From Yponomeuta sedellus (taxonomy: Eukaryota; Arthropoda; Insecta; Lepidoptera; Yponomeutidae), in the NCBI GenBank assembly GCA_934045075.1, contig OW203724.1, positions 4,613,908-4,677,907 on the forward strand: a stretch of DNA of 64,000 nucleotides, read 5' to 3'. Made by a program: the position numbers and the translations under genes. The stretch's first letter is position 1. Each line of letters opens with the position of its first letter. The notes under the pieces were generated by a model, which was not told the DNA's origin, did no database searches, and saw only the letters and a program-made list of their open reading frames with translations. Positions 10,307-20,337 of the stretch are shown one piece after another.

Positions 10307-10385
10307 GAAATCGTTACGTTTTGTTTTAGGTGTAAGTCGATTTGACTGATTCGATTTGACACCTAAAACAAAACGTAACGATTTC
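10307..10385. repeat. 27-bp perfect inverted repeat
   Basis: Arms 10307-10333 and 10359-10385 are exact reverse complements (GAAATCGTTACGTTTTGTTT...). The 25-nt loop has its own imperfect repeat of TCGATTTGAC. Probably a small fold-back MITE. Confidence 0.75.
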
Positions 10386-10389
10386 CTTT

Positions 10390-10794
10390 AAAATAATTCA
10401 AACTTGACAAGACGGCTGCGCCGGCCAGGTATTATTATAAAGAAGTATCGTTACAGTGCACACCGCAGCACATTCATGTTCGTCATCAATGCTCTCTTTC
10501 TTCAGAACGAGAACGGCCAAGACTCAACTTGTGGGTTAGTAAGGCCCATGCACTTTCGACACCATGAAAACGATAACAGCACAACAAACACCAGTGCAAG
10601 TGCAAGCTGCTAGCGAAAAAGTTTTAAAAGGGATGTACCGGAACTCTAGCTAATAGTACCATTAAAATAAACTATCGTAATGTAACTATAGTCAATATGA
10701 AAGACAGTGCCCATTGGACACGCGTATTACCAGTTGATAAAAAACTTAAAAAAAAAACTTATTGAGTATTTCTTAATCACTCGCGATGCTCATA
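10390..10794. other. no gene seen
   Basis: The frame at 10404-10613 has no recognisable domain. No RNA gene or repeat is identified. Confidence 0.4.
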
Positions 10795-10870
10795 CATAGT
10801 TACATATTAAACAGGTCTGTTCGTCTAGAATTAAGGTAACGTTTTACCTAATAAAAAACCTACTGAGACA
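10795..10870. repeat. fragment of MITE family D
   Basis: It shares CTCATACATAGTTA, ATATTAAACAGGTC and ACGTTTTACCTAATAAA with the element at 28845-29100. Both arms are decayed. Confidence 0.5.
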
Positions 10871-10929
10871 GAGCAACAGAGTTTTAAACCAAGTGCAAAA
10901 TTGTAACGATTAAGTTTGGTGTTTTTGGT

Positions 10930-11230
10930 CCATTTCAAAAAATATATGAAGTACACTTTGTGCCAAAAGGGTTACTATAGTTTATAAAGGATTATTTAGA
11001 TGACAATGACGTCTGGTATTTATTAAAACCAGTGCAATGCATGTACTCTATGTTTTATAATAATTTTGTAAACTTTGTTAATTAAGGACTTTGAAAAGAC
11101 TAAGTTTGTAGTTAAGCTGACATTGTTTTCTTCAAATGATCTATATTAACACCTACGTTTCACTTGTAGGATTTATGAAGTCGCTGCTTCTTCTAGTTTA
11201 AGTAAAACTATCTTGACTTTGATTTATTTA
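10930..11230 (+). pseudogene. LINE 3'-end fragment (YLDDNDVW family)
   Basis: The short coding remnant includes DYLDDNDVW and is followed by 3' UTR with TTTATAATAATTTTGTAAAC and GTTAATTAAGGACTTTG. The same residues and UTR occur in reverse complement at 11700-12290. These are two copies of one LINE family in inverted orientation. Only the extreme C-terminus remains. Confidence 0.6.
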
Positions 11231-11239
11231 CATAAAGGT

Positions 11240-11690
11240 GGCTGAGCTACCACACCCTGAGAATCCCAAAGTTCCGCGTCTACTTCTCTGAGGCATACGC
11301 ATGGTGGTGACAGGCGATAAACCTTGTTATGGATGCGCGGCGGCGAACCTAGCGCGGCTTAGCGCCCACTCCGGTCTAACCACCCCATCTCAGCGCCATT
11401 GTGTACCAGCGTTAAATAACCAAAATCTAGAGTAAGTGATGTCTTCACGACACGACATATTTTACCTTAACTGGATAAAGTAGGGGCCCCAATGCGTATT
11501 TAAGTGTAGGGGAGAGTTGGGGAAATACGAACGGCGGGTTGTTTTAAATACTACATGCATTCAGGTTTGTGTTTATAAAAAACTAGTTACCAACGTTCTC
11601 AGTGGCATCCGCACACGGTAACTTGGTCGAATCAATCAAATCAAAGTATTTCTAATTCAAAATTACATATAAACTGTGATTTATTGAACT
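11240..11690. other. no gene seen
   Basis: It includes a moderately GC-rich stretch (11250-11400) with no open frame or domain of note. Confidence 0.4.
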
Positions 11691-11699
11691 ATACAAGTT

Positions 11700-12290
11700 A
11701 AACTAGGTGTTCATTTTAAAATCTACATCATGTTGGAGAAAAAAATGACAAAAAGACTCCAAACTTAGTCTTTCCAAAGTCCTTAATACGATTGCCGGAA
11801 AGAAATTGCTTCTAGTAATAAGGCCGCCACTTGTCCTGTATTTTTATATAATTTCTGTTACTGTAATTTCTGTGTATGATAAAGAATATTCTGTCTATCT
11901 TAATTAACAGAGTTTACAAAATCATTATAAGACATACAATTCATGCATTATACTGTTGAAGCCAGTATAATGCATGAATTCATTGACATCATTGTCATCT
12001 AAATAATTCCAGACATCATTGTCATCTAAATAATCATTTATAAATTGTATTGTGCCCGTTTGGCACAAAGTGTACTTTACATATTTTTTGAACCGCGTTT
12101 CAGGCAAGCTTAATATATCTTCAGGGATTTTATTATAGAAACGTATACAGTGCCTTATGAAGGATGTATTAACCTGTGCCAGCCTAAATCTTGGGAACGA
12201 AAGTTTATGTTTATTTCTAGTATTTACATTGTGTTGGCTACCTACGTTTTTAAACTTACTGATATTTTTCCGAACGTACATAATTTTTTC
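11700..12290 (-). pseudogene. LINE C-terminus and 3' UTR
   Basis: The minus-strand frame 11925-12281 reads NTRNKHKLSFPRFRLAQVNT, SFIRHCIRFYNKIPED, FKKYVKYTLC and INDYLDDNDVW. This is a typical C-terminal end of an insect non-LTR reverse transcriptase of CR1/Jockey type. Near the end a 30-nt block coding DDNDVWNYLDDNDV is duplicated in tandem. The 3' UTR is split by another LINE tail at 11788-11899. Nothing remains of the RT core. Confidence 0.65.
11788..11899 (+). mobile_element. LINE tail inserted in another LINE, TSD TTAAT
   Basis: It contains AAGAAATTGCTTCTAGTAA, TAAGGCCGCC and GATAAAGAATATTCTGTCTA, the 3' end also seen at 47110-47240. It is flanked by TTAAT at 11783-11787 and 11900-11904. 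The flanks join into the 3' UTR known from the copy at 10930-11230. Confidence 0.7.
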
Positions 12291-12309
12291 ATAGATATTG
12301 CTTATTGCC

Positions 12310-12730
12310 AGACCGAGTATTGGCTGCGCCTTTCAAGGTAAACTTTAAGAAGATTTCCAAATATACCTTTATTTGTCAAACCAGGTTTGTCGTACAGTAC
12401 TACACATCATAAAAGTCCCTTCGGGAATCTACGTTCGCGCAGACTAGGAACAAGTGTAACGAAAGTACCCGAAGCTATAAGTACATTCAACATGATCTTT
12501 AACCGATACGGTTTAGGTGCAGAATTGATTGCCGCAGTAGCGCTACCTATTTCGCTCACGGTAATATTGCCAAAATAATAGTCACCTGCATCGATGACGT
12601 TGAATCAACCAATAGCAACAAAGGCGCGCGGCCTGCGATAAAATGAAACTATCTGATTGGTCGATCAACTTGCCGCACATCCAAAATTTGTTCATCTGCG
12701 CAGGTACATCCGCGAGACTTATTTCTTGTG
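12310..12730. other. no gene seen
   Basis: Frames at 12150-12341 and 12387-12578 lack domains. An inverted pair of CCAATAGC/GATTGG words near 12610-12665 is short and unexplained. Confidence 0.4.
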
Positions 12731-12732
12731 TA

Positions 12733-12847
12733 GCACTGTACACCAGTCTGTTAATTTACTGTTAAACAGATGTTGTCCGTACTTTGGCCAACCGACAGCT
12801 GTCAACAGTAGATTAACAGATTGTTAGTGCCCGAGGAACCGGAGGTT
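12733..12847. mobile_element. MITE family H, copy 2
   Basis: It retains CAGTCTGTTAATTTACTGTT and GTCAACAGTAGATTAACAG plus the CCGAGGAACCGGAGG end, as in the copy at 8279-8418. The left terminus is degraded. Confidence 0.65.
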
Positions 12848-12959
12848 TGTCTGTCTGAGCTACGAAAGGCTTTATAGGTAGAACCGGAATAGGTGGGACT
12901 GGAAATTGTTGCTTTATTATAAGTTGCCCAAAAAATAAAAAAGAAATAAAAAATAACGG

Positions 12960-13178
12960 GATATGTACCAGAAATAACATAACATAACATTTACATACAG
13001 GCACAAACATTGCTTCTGGCCCCACACTAGGACACCCTGTGTCGTGAGAGCCAGAGACAACGACATAACAAACATGTCAACATCCAAGACCTGGAGTTTT
13101 TTTTTATCCCCAACCGGGGATCGAACCCGGGACCTCTTGCATGGTAGGCAGATGCGCTACCGCTGCGCCACAGAGGCC
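12960..13178 (-). mobile_element. tRNA-headed SINE, family S2
   Basis: On the minus strand the head reads GGCCTCTGTGGCGCAGCGGT (A box) and GGTTCGATCCCCGG (B box). The body has CCAGGTCTTGGATG, then CACAGGGTGTCCTAGTGTGG and GCCAGAAGCAATG. A colinear copy lies at 53720-53935 and a 3' piece at 43422-43505. S2 and S1 share a closely similar tRNA head but have different bodies. Confidence 0.75.
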
Positions 13179-13271
13179 GTCTTATATGAAATTAAATATG
13201 TATGAAATGCCATTTTTAAATGTTTTTGGTTTTCGTTCTATATGCCGTTAAAATAGTATCCAATTTTGTGT

Positions 13272-13457
13272 GATATTGGGCCAGTTTCTGAATTAAAAAG
13301 CAAAGTAAATAGATTAAATTTATAATAAATAATAAACAGTTAAGTAAATAGTTAACTGTAGTGCTGTCTCTTCAAATTGCTCAGAAAAGAGCGTGACAGA
13401 ACTTAGTGAATTCTTAACTTAATGAAATTATCAATTCAGAAACCAGCCCTTAATGTG
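13272..13457. mobile_element. MITE family E, copy 2
   Basis: Ends GGCCAGTTTCTGAATT and AATTCAGAAACCAGCCC. The centre is GTAGTGCTGTCTCTTC...GAGCGTGACAGAACT. TIR-bounded and without coding capacity. Confidence 0.7.
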
Positions 13458-13726
13458 TGTTTTGGACTTCCGCTAAATCATTCCGAATTGAATCAAAACA
13501 AAAACAAAACCAAAATAAGTACGTAACCCTCAAGGCATGAGTTCTACTAGCACTTGGCCAGTTTTTCCAATTAGCTATGTTTCGTGTAATCCATTATAAA
13601 TAATTTGATCGTTTTTAGGTAGCGAATTTATCCCTAACTCTATATTATGAGTGTGTCTGCCAATCTGTACAGATTAGGTTAAAAGCGTTTATTATCTTTT
13701 TCATCCATCTCTCTTACGCTTAGCGT

Positions 13727-13861
13727 CAGTTTCTGAATTGAAAATTTGGCTAAGTATATACTTAACTGTAGTGCTGTCTCTTCGGATTTCTCAGCAAAGA
13801 GAGTGACAGAGCGTTACTTAAGTATTTACTTAGTGAGATTCTCAATTCAGAAACCGGCCAT
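13727..13861. mobile_element. MITE family E, copy 3 (intact reference)
   Basis: Ends CAGTTTCTGAATTGAAAATT and CTCAATTCAGAAACCGGCC. The element is uninterrupted at about 135 bp and serves as the reference for recognising the split copies at 728-1003 and 16552-17295. Confidence 0.75.
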
Positions 13862-13898
13862 TAGTGACCTTTACAATTCTTAAATTAATTGTGATTAT

Positions 13899-14129
13899 GC
13901 CTTCGTGCTTAAGCCGTTGGTGCCGGCTGTCATGTAATGGCAGTCGTTAAGCCATGTCAGAGGCCTTATGGGCGGCTTGACAACTTCTGACAGTAGGTAA
14001 TACCTGGCACTGTTACAATCCTCCACCAACCCGGACTTGGCCCCCGTGGTTGAGAATGGCCTAACCTACCTGCGATGCAGGCAGAGACCCGTGCCCCAGC
14101 AATGGGGACGTACAAGGGTTGATATCGAA
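13899..14129 (+). mobile_element. 5S-derived SINE, 5'-truncated
   Basis: It starts in the body (CTTCGTGCTTAAGCCGTTGG) and runs to GGGGACGTACAAGGGTTGAT. The 5S-like part is absent because of truncation. Confidence 0.75.
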
Positions 14130-14134
14130 TGCTT

Positions 14135-14935
14135 TTAAAGCCGGGCGGCGGTCAGTGGGTAGACCAACTGCCCGATGGTTGGACGAAGTGTTCAGGTCGG
14201 CAGGGAACCCGTGGATGCGAATGGCGAGAGACCCCGTGGGATGTCGTAATGCCGATGCGGGCTATACCCATCAGTGGGCTGAGGTGGACTGATCTTAGTG
14301 CTTTTGACACAAAAAGCTTATTATTAAAAAGCCAATCACGGATATTTCAGGCTCATGTAATTACACCAGTGTGTTTCCTACCTACTAAATTTGATCACAT
14401 AGAACCTTGCTATTTTTAGGAAATCTATCAGTATAATTAATAGTATTCTATTACTAAAAATTAAAATTATTCTTTAAACACATCCTATTACACACACTCA
14501 TGCATAACACTACTTACACACTCACTCACATACACCACACAAAAAGAGGAATACACTCACCAACAACACTACACGTAGATACGTGTAGTGTTGATACCTA
14601 GGTACGTAGATACCTAGTTCTATACAACTATACTAATTTAAGATAATTGAATCCTAGGACATAATTATATATATGGGTCCTGGGTTATATATTACATATA
14701 TATAATATTCTTTACATCAGTAAAATTATTAAAATTTGTATATTAAGTGAAACTAATTGTCTGTACAATCCGAGTTCAACTCGAATTAACATTGCCACTT
14801 CGGTGGGGAATTGGCACTGATTGCTGTAACACAGGTTTTTAACCTAGCACAGCGTCAGACGCTAATTTTGTATATAGCATTAAGTAAAACCATTTAGTAA
14901 AAGCTGTGTACTAATATTCTATTCTAATAATAGTA
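14135..14935. other. no gene seen; short palindromes
   Basis: The open frame from 14129 (GGGQWVDQLPDGWTK) looks like an uninformative transposon-derived piece. At 14564-14592 there is a 13-bp perfect hairpin (AACACTACACGTA) followed by TACCTAG repeats. CACA-rich DNA at 14480-14560 resembles the LINE 3' UTR at 22450-22620. Confidence 0.4.
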
Positions 14936-14939
14936 GGAA

Positions 14940-15190
14940 TGTATTTGGTTTATTTGCTTCTGACAAAGGTATCAGAAAATAATAATTTATTTCAACGTAA
15001 AGAGTTTACATTCTATTTGCTGAATATCAATATAGATACTATGTTAGCGGCTGCCTTTGGGCCATATAAAGACACTAGTAGGTACAATTTCAGTTATAAA
15101 AACTTATTTCAACGTGAGAAGCTAGAGTTCATTATAAAAAAAATCTTGTTTGGTTCACCAGTTATGTTGCTGTCTGAAAGTTTTAAATAA
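14940..15190. repeat. dispersed repeat, family L
   Basis: It contains ATTTCAACGTAAAG, GTTTACATTCTATTTGCTGA and GCGGCTGCCTTTGGGCC. The same words recur at 42110-42250, 59340-59460 and around 62757/63369-63420. It is not a gene despite the 83-codon frame. Confidence 0.5.
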
Positions 15191-15364
15191 TACCTTAGAA
15201 AATTTTAACATAATGAATTTTTACAACAACCTTCTTAATTAAATGCTTGTTTCTAAACATGCAATCACAAAAATTAAGTTTAAACTAACTTGTAAAAGAA
15301 ACTCATCTCCCGTCGGTCAACTTTTTCATAAAATGGCGGCGGCTTTACAATAAATATAAAAAAA

Positions 15365-15510
15365 TGCAGCCTATAAACGCCCCACGGCAGGGCACAGGCC
15401 TTCTCTCGGAGAGAGTGTATGGGCACAATCACCACACGTGCCCACCGCGGGTCGGCACACTCAGGTTTCCTCACGATGTTTTTTTCACGTCCACCTAGTG
15501 GTATTGCTAC
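15365..15510 (-). mobile_element. SINE S4 fragment
   Basis: It contains GGCACAGGCCTTCTCTCGGA, GAGTGTATGGGC, CACACGTGCCCACCGCGGG and TCAGGTTTCCTCACGATG. Compare 40143-40410. The tRNA-like head is missing. Confidence 0.6.
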
Positions 15511-16550
15511 TATAACTGCGTTACAATATGAAATATTAAACGGGGCGGCCCAATACAGAATGTAACAAACAGGCAATGAACATCATAAATATGAATAAAG
15601 CGGAGCCTGTCGAATACAATGACAGCAACAGTTTGAAAATAGCGGAGCTCAGGAAAAATAAAAAGACAATGGGCATATAAATTACAGAGCATAAAACTGT
15701 GGTGACATCAACAGTTGTGCCAAAAAACTGTTCAGCCTGTCGCCAAATCGAAACTCGGGGCTGGCAGTCGGTAAAAACTGGACCCTAATTAAATAGCAGC
15801 TTGCCAAGAAAATGCCAATTTCCACCTTCCTACGTTGCGACTGCACTGTGTGGCTAAAGGACACATTTTTAAAAGCGTTTAAAGTTAATTAAATTGCTGC
15901 GGGACTTAGTTTTGGAGATGCCAAATTGATTTTTATCCGCGTTTCGATTAAGTTCCGGTAAACTAATCTCTTTTAATAAATATTACATAAATAAATACTT
16001 CAGATAGTCCTCTTTTTACTCGTATAATAAAGAGGTCTTTAAACAAAGCTATCCGAGCTTAGATATAAAAATAAGTTTCACCTGATTTTAATTTGCACAG
16101 TTTACTTTGCTAAGAAAGAAAGAGAGAAAGAAGAAAGATAGAGTATTTATTGTGAATCAAGGTTTAATTGAAAGTACGGTTTGTGGTTCACGACCGCAAT
16201 ATTAGCTTTTCAGGTGTTTTCGTTTCGCGTGTCCAGCTTGGTGCAAGTCTTACAGATCAAAAAGATACATAGAGCACTTTAGTCATTTAGAATGATATGG
16301 TCTGCGCTACCCGAGTTGCAGAAGCAAAGCAAAAGGGGAATAAATTGGCGGCGGTGGCTTTGCAAAAGAGTCTAGTAATAAATGGCAACACGTTTCTTCA
16401 GGCAGGGTGGCGTGCAGTGAATAGTTTAGTCTGGCGGACATGCAATTAATCCGGATGGAAAAACACCCGAGCGGTGCACTCCCGATGCCACTCGACAGGC
16501 AGTCCCCGGCCGCGGCCGCTGGCTGACGTAGCGCAGCGTCAAATGACTCA
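15511..16550. other. no gene seen, possibly single-copy DNA
   Basis: None of the repeat families of this window occur here. The right end (16300-16550) is relatively GC-rich. Short frames have no domain. It could be unique intronic or intergenic DNA. Confidence 0.4.
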
Positions 16551-16551
16551 C

Positions 16552-17295
16552 GGCCGTTTTCTGAATTGAGAATTTCACTAAGTAAATACTTAAGTAGCGT
16601 TCTGTCATGCTCTTTTCTGAGAAATTCTAAGAGACAGCACTTTAGTTTACTGTGGCGAGCAATGTCAAAGTGTTTTAAAGTGTTTCACATGACATACCAT
16701 AAATATAAAGTCCGAATACCAACAGTTGGACCGGCTGACCCCAGGCATACGATATGCTTGGCCGGAAATTTCCCTTTATAGTGGAAGAGCACGATCACCC
16801 GCTCTTCCCTATTGAAAACATATCAACATATTAATTTCACAAATAAACGCTGCGCGCGCACTACAAACTCCAACATTCCTGCATCCCGCAATCAAAGTGA
16901 TTCACATGACATACCATAAATATAAAGTCCGAATACCAGCAGTTGGACCGGCCGACCCCAGGCATTTGATATGCCTGGCGGGAAATTTCCCTTTATAGTG
17001 GAAGAGCACGATCACCCGCTCTTCCCTATAGGGAACATATTATACACTGTTACACATATCAACTTCCACATATCAATATATTAATTCCACATATAAAACT
17101 CTGCGCGCGCACTACAAACTCCAACATCCCTGCATCGCGCAATCAAAGTGTTAACATGACATACCATAAATATAACGTCCGATTACCAACAGTTGGACCG
17201 GCTGATCCCAGGAATACGATCTGCCTGGCGGGAAATTTCCCTTTATAGTGGAAGAGCTCGATCATGATCGAAATTCTCAATTCAGAAACTGGCCC
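16552..17295. mobile_element. MITE family E, copy 4, split by LTR fragments
   Basis: The left part (GGCCGTTTTCTGAATTGAG to GAGACAGCACTTTAG) and the right part (GAAATTCTCAATTCAGAAAC to GGCCC) are the two halves of one E element. About 600 bp of gypsy LTR-related repeats lie between them. Confidence 0.65.
16645..17265 (-). repeat. tandem array of gypsy LTR-like units
   Basis: Three head-to-tail units begin near 16686, 16913 and 17153 with ACATGACATACCATAAATAT. Each has CAGTTGGACCGGC, GGAAATTTCCCTTTATAGTG and GAAGAGC(A/T)CGATCA; the first two continue with CCCGCTCTTCCC and CGCGCGCACTACAAACTCC. The third is truncated. The units are the reverse complement of the LTR at 61001-61400. The spacing is about 227 and 240 bp. 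Confidence 0.7.
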
Positions 17296-17403
17296 TAAAC
17301 GCACCAAATTCTGACCGATTCCCAACGTCCACCTGTTAAATTTGTATGAAATTTGACAGTTAGATGATCAGAATCGCTCAAAATTTGGTGCGTATGATTA
17401 GGC
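17294..17403. mobile_element. small TIR element (family Q)
   Basis: The left end GGCCCTAAACGCACCAAATT pairs imperfectly with the right end AAATTTGGTGCGTATGATTA plus GGCC. About 110 bp, non-coding, directly abutting MITE E-4. Confidence 0.55.
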
Positions 17404-17404
17404 C

Positions 17405-17799
17405 ATAAGACTAAGTGCTCCAAATCAAAGCGCAGCTGGTTATGGGTTTAGTGACAACTAAATTTATCTTAAGTCACAGGAGAATATTAATCACTGAAAA
17501 CGACGGAACTAACGGACTGTATGAATGCTACCTATATGATTTTTGTATTTATTTATTTAATTAATTAATAAAGTATACTAAACACTTAGGCAGAAAAACT
17601 AACTACTTGACAACCAAAATATTTCAAACAAAAAAACCGTCTGACGTATAGAAAAACAGTCTTTTTTGAAACGATATAACAAACCGAATAAACAGCGAGG
17701 CGTTCGCCACAATCACTATGCTAACTGTGGAAAGGAATTTCATGCGCTGCTGAAAACCTACCTCATAAAGGTGGAAGATCACGCTATGGTAGGAATTCC
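17405..17799. other. no gene seen
   Basis: AT-rich DNA up to the start of the LINE at about 17800. The minus-strand frame at 17624-17806 has no domain. Confidence 0.4.
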
Positions 17800-17823
17800 A
17801 GATCATAATAAGTTAAACAGTGA

Positions 17824-18689
17824 GTGAATCCTTATCGAACAAAAAGCAACACCAATTTTTTCATCTACACTTTTCACCTAGATAGGGAGCTTGATTCTTT
17901 AAAAGCGGCTAGTGTTGTGTCATGTGCACCTGTTGAGTGTTCAAAATTCATTAAAATCAATAAAAGCGCTTTTAAAATATTGCACATGAACATACGTAGT
18001 ATAAACAAAAATTTTGATAGTTTATGTACACTTCTCTCACAAATAAATTCGGAATGTGATGTCATTACACTAACATAATGTTGGTTAAATAGAAATACTG
18101 CAATACCAACACTTGACGGATACAACATTTTTCACACAGAACTCAATAAGAACCAAAATGAAGGTATTGTCTTATTTGTGAGATCTAACCTAAACTGTAC
18201 AGTCAGAGAACCCCAGTTTAATAACGCTAACTGCTTAACCTGCGTTATACATAACAAATTAGCTCTAATTACCATCTACAGATCTCCATCATACTCCACT
18301 AGAGAACAGTTCGATAATTTTTAAAAAACTCTTAATGAAGTCTACAACTTGCATTCTCATATAAAGAACGCTGCCCTGATTGGTGACGTCAACGTTGACA
18401 TTAAAGAATTTAATAGCGATAACAGATCAAATGACTATCTAATAATGAATGCAGCAGATGGCTTTCTACCGGCGTATTTAATACCTACTAGGGGAAATAA
18501 CTGCATCGACCACGTCTTTTTAAGAACCAGCTTACCCGTCACAGCATTTTTGTTACAGACATACATAACTGACCACCTTCCGGTTTTAGTAGAACTCAAC
18601 TTCCACACTGGCGTGAATAGGCCTAACAGCACCAAAACTAAGACCAATTATGCAGCTATCCACAATGAAATCAGCAAAACGGACTTCTC
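17824..18689 (+). pseudogene. LINE-1: endonuclease domain, CR1/Jockey-type
   Basis: This is an apurinic-type (EEP) endonuclease that would nick target DNA for retrotransposition. Visible motifs in order are ILHMNIRSINKN, LFVRSNLNC, ITIYRSPSYS, AALIGDVNVDI (GDxN), NCIDHVFLR and TDHLPVLVEL (SDHxPV-type). One frame is kept throughout but is broken by two stops, after CDVITLT (about 18076) and after EQFDNF (about 18321). The 5' start is not defined. The frame resumes after the inserted LINE-2: the codons before 18697 and from 20331 join as DFSKVTSDLNAND. Confidence 0.75.
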
Positions 18690-19085
18690 GAAAGTTTGTT
18701 TGTTTGTTACACTTTATTGCACAAAATATACAAAGTAAAGCACTTAAATAACAGGGTTAACTTATATTATGAGCAAAGGCGGACTTATTTCTATAGAAAT
18801 TTCTTCCAGCCAGCCATCATGTTTATATTTTTATACAGACAGCGGGAAAAGGCAAGTAAAGTACAAACAATAATTACACAGTTATCTCAATTGTGTTAAG
18901 CAATAATATCTACATACTAATATACATACAACATAAACCAGTGTCTACTTACATACCTAATAAGATAAAGGAACATAAATATCTAGTATATACATACCTA
19001 TAATATATACATACATATAAACATACTTCTGAATATAGTACATATAATACTTAAATATAGTGATATGATATAATAATATTATGTA

Positions 19086-20054
19086 TTATAGTTTAGAAAG
19101 GAAGTGCTCCTTCAGTTTGATACGGAACAGCGACACCGACGAGCTATCCCTGACCGACTCAGGCAACGAGTTCCACTGGCGAGCAGCACGCACAGAGAAC
19201 GAGTGAAAGTAGAACTCAGTGTTGCAGACTGGGACTTGCAATGTTCTAGTGTCACAAGCTCTCTGTGGTCTGGCTCGCGGTGGCAGAGTCCGAAATCTCT
19301 CCCGAAGATAAGATGGTGCACATGGGTTTTTTAGGACATTATAGAGGAAAGCAAGCATATGCAGATTACGACGCATCCTGATAGGAAGCCAATTCAGTTG
19401 CCTACGGTAATCGGACACGTGGTCAAACTTCCTAAGGCCAAAGATGTACCTAATAGCGAGGTTTTGTAGGCGCTCGAGCTTGTTTACAAGTGCTTCAGAG
19501 GCGTCCATGTAGCAAATATCAGCGTAATCTAAAAGGGGTAAGAGAATGGATTGAGAAAGCAACAGTTTTGTTTTAAGAGGTAAGAAATTTTGAAGACGTT
19601 TTAGGGAGTGGAAAGAAAAATGGATGCGCCTGCTGATTTCATTTATTTGAGCTTGCCATGTTAAATTACCATCGATAATGAGACCGAGATTTTTTACATT
19701 ATCTGTGAACGGGATTGCGACATGATCGTAAATTAACGCGGGAAGCTGTAGTCGGAGGATGCCATCACGTAACTTCTTGCTACCGATTACGATAGCCTGT
19801 GATTTCAGCGGGTTGACTACTAGGCCAAAATCACGCGCCCAGTTCCTAATAGCCAATAAGTCACCGTTCATATCAGCCAAAGCTCGAGCAGCATTTTCAT
19901 GCTGCGCGCAGGAATTAGTGGGATCGGAGCCAGCGTTAAAGTGCAGGTAGAGCTGGAGATCATCAGCGTATAGATGAAAATTCGAGGAGAGCGAGTAGGT
20001 AATCTCATTTATAAAAATCGAAAATAGGAGTGGCGATAGGACCTTGGGGCACAC
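19086..20054 (-). pseudogene. LINE-2 reverse transcriptase, C-terminal part
   Basis: The 322-codon frame begins just before SPLLFSIFINEI. It has the catalytic FHLYADDLQLYL (YADD) at about residues 26-35, then LGLIIDGNLTWQ, LLDYADICYMD, KLERLQNLAIRYIFGLRK and RAARQWNSLPESVR. This order is standard for RT palm, thumb and C-terminal connector of CR1/Jockey-like LINEs. LDYADICY and LERLQN are shared with the fragment at 52348-52803. The frame is open to its stop, so this copy is younger than its host LINE-1. Confidence 0.8.
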
Positions 20055-20325
20055 CCGACCTCAACTCGCTCCAGCTTGAGGTTGCCTCATCCACATGCAC
20101 TCTTTGCGCTCGACCGCGAAGGTATGAATCAAACCACTCCACCGCAGGTGCGGAGATGTTATACGACCGGAGTATACCGAGTAAGATGTCAAAGTCAACG
20201 GAGTTAAAAGCACTACTAAAGTCAAGTAACGTCAGTAAGGTCAGTTGTTTGTTGTCCATGGCAAAACGAATGTCGTCAGTAACTTTTAACAAAGCACTCG
20301 TGGTACTGTGAAAGGGATGGAAGAC
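20005..20325 (-). pseudogene. LINE-2 reverse transcriptase, N-terminal part
   Basis: It contains HSTTSALLKVTDDIRFAMD, LLTLLDFSSAFNSVDFD (RT motif A, with the catalytic Asp before FSSAF) and WSELRSGVPQG. The frame then departs and ends at a stop. The continuation is in another frame starting at about 20054. A deletion of about 4 nt in the GVPQG region explains the shift. 5'-truncated at 20330. Confidence 0.75.
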
Positions 20326-20337
20326 GGGAAGAAAGTT

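Larger units (their letters stand above)
18697..20330 (-). mobile_element. LINE-2 inserted in LINE-1, TSD GAAAGTT
   Basis: A 5'-truncated LINE on the minus strand. Its 3' end is an AACAAACAAAC-type tail at 18697-18710. GAAAGTT at 18690-18696 and 20331-20337 is the target duplication. Removing the insert restores the LINE-1 frame. About 375 bp of AT-rich 3' UTR (18710-19085) precede the coding part. Confidence 0.85.
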
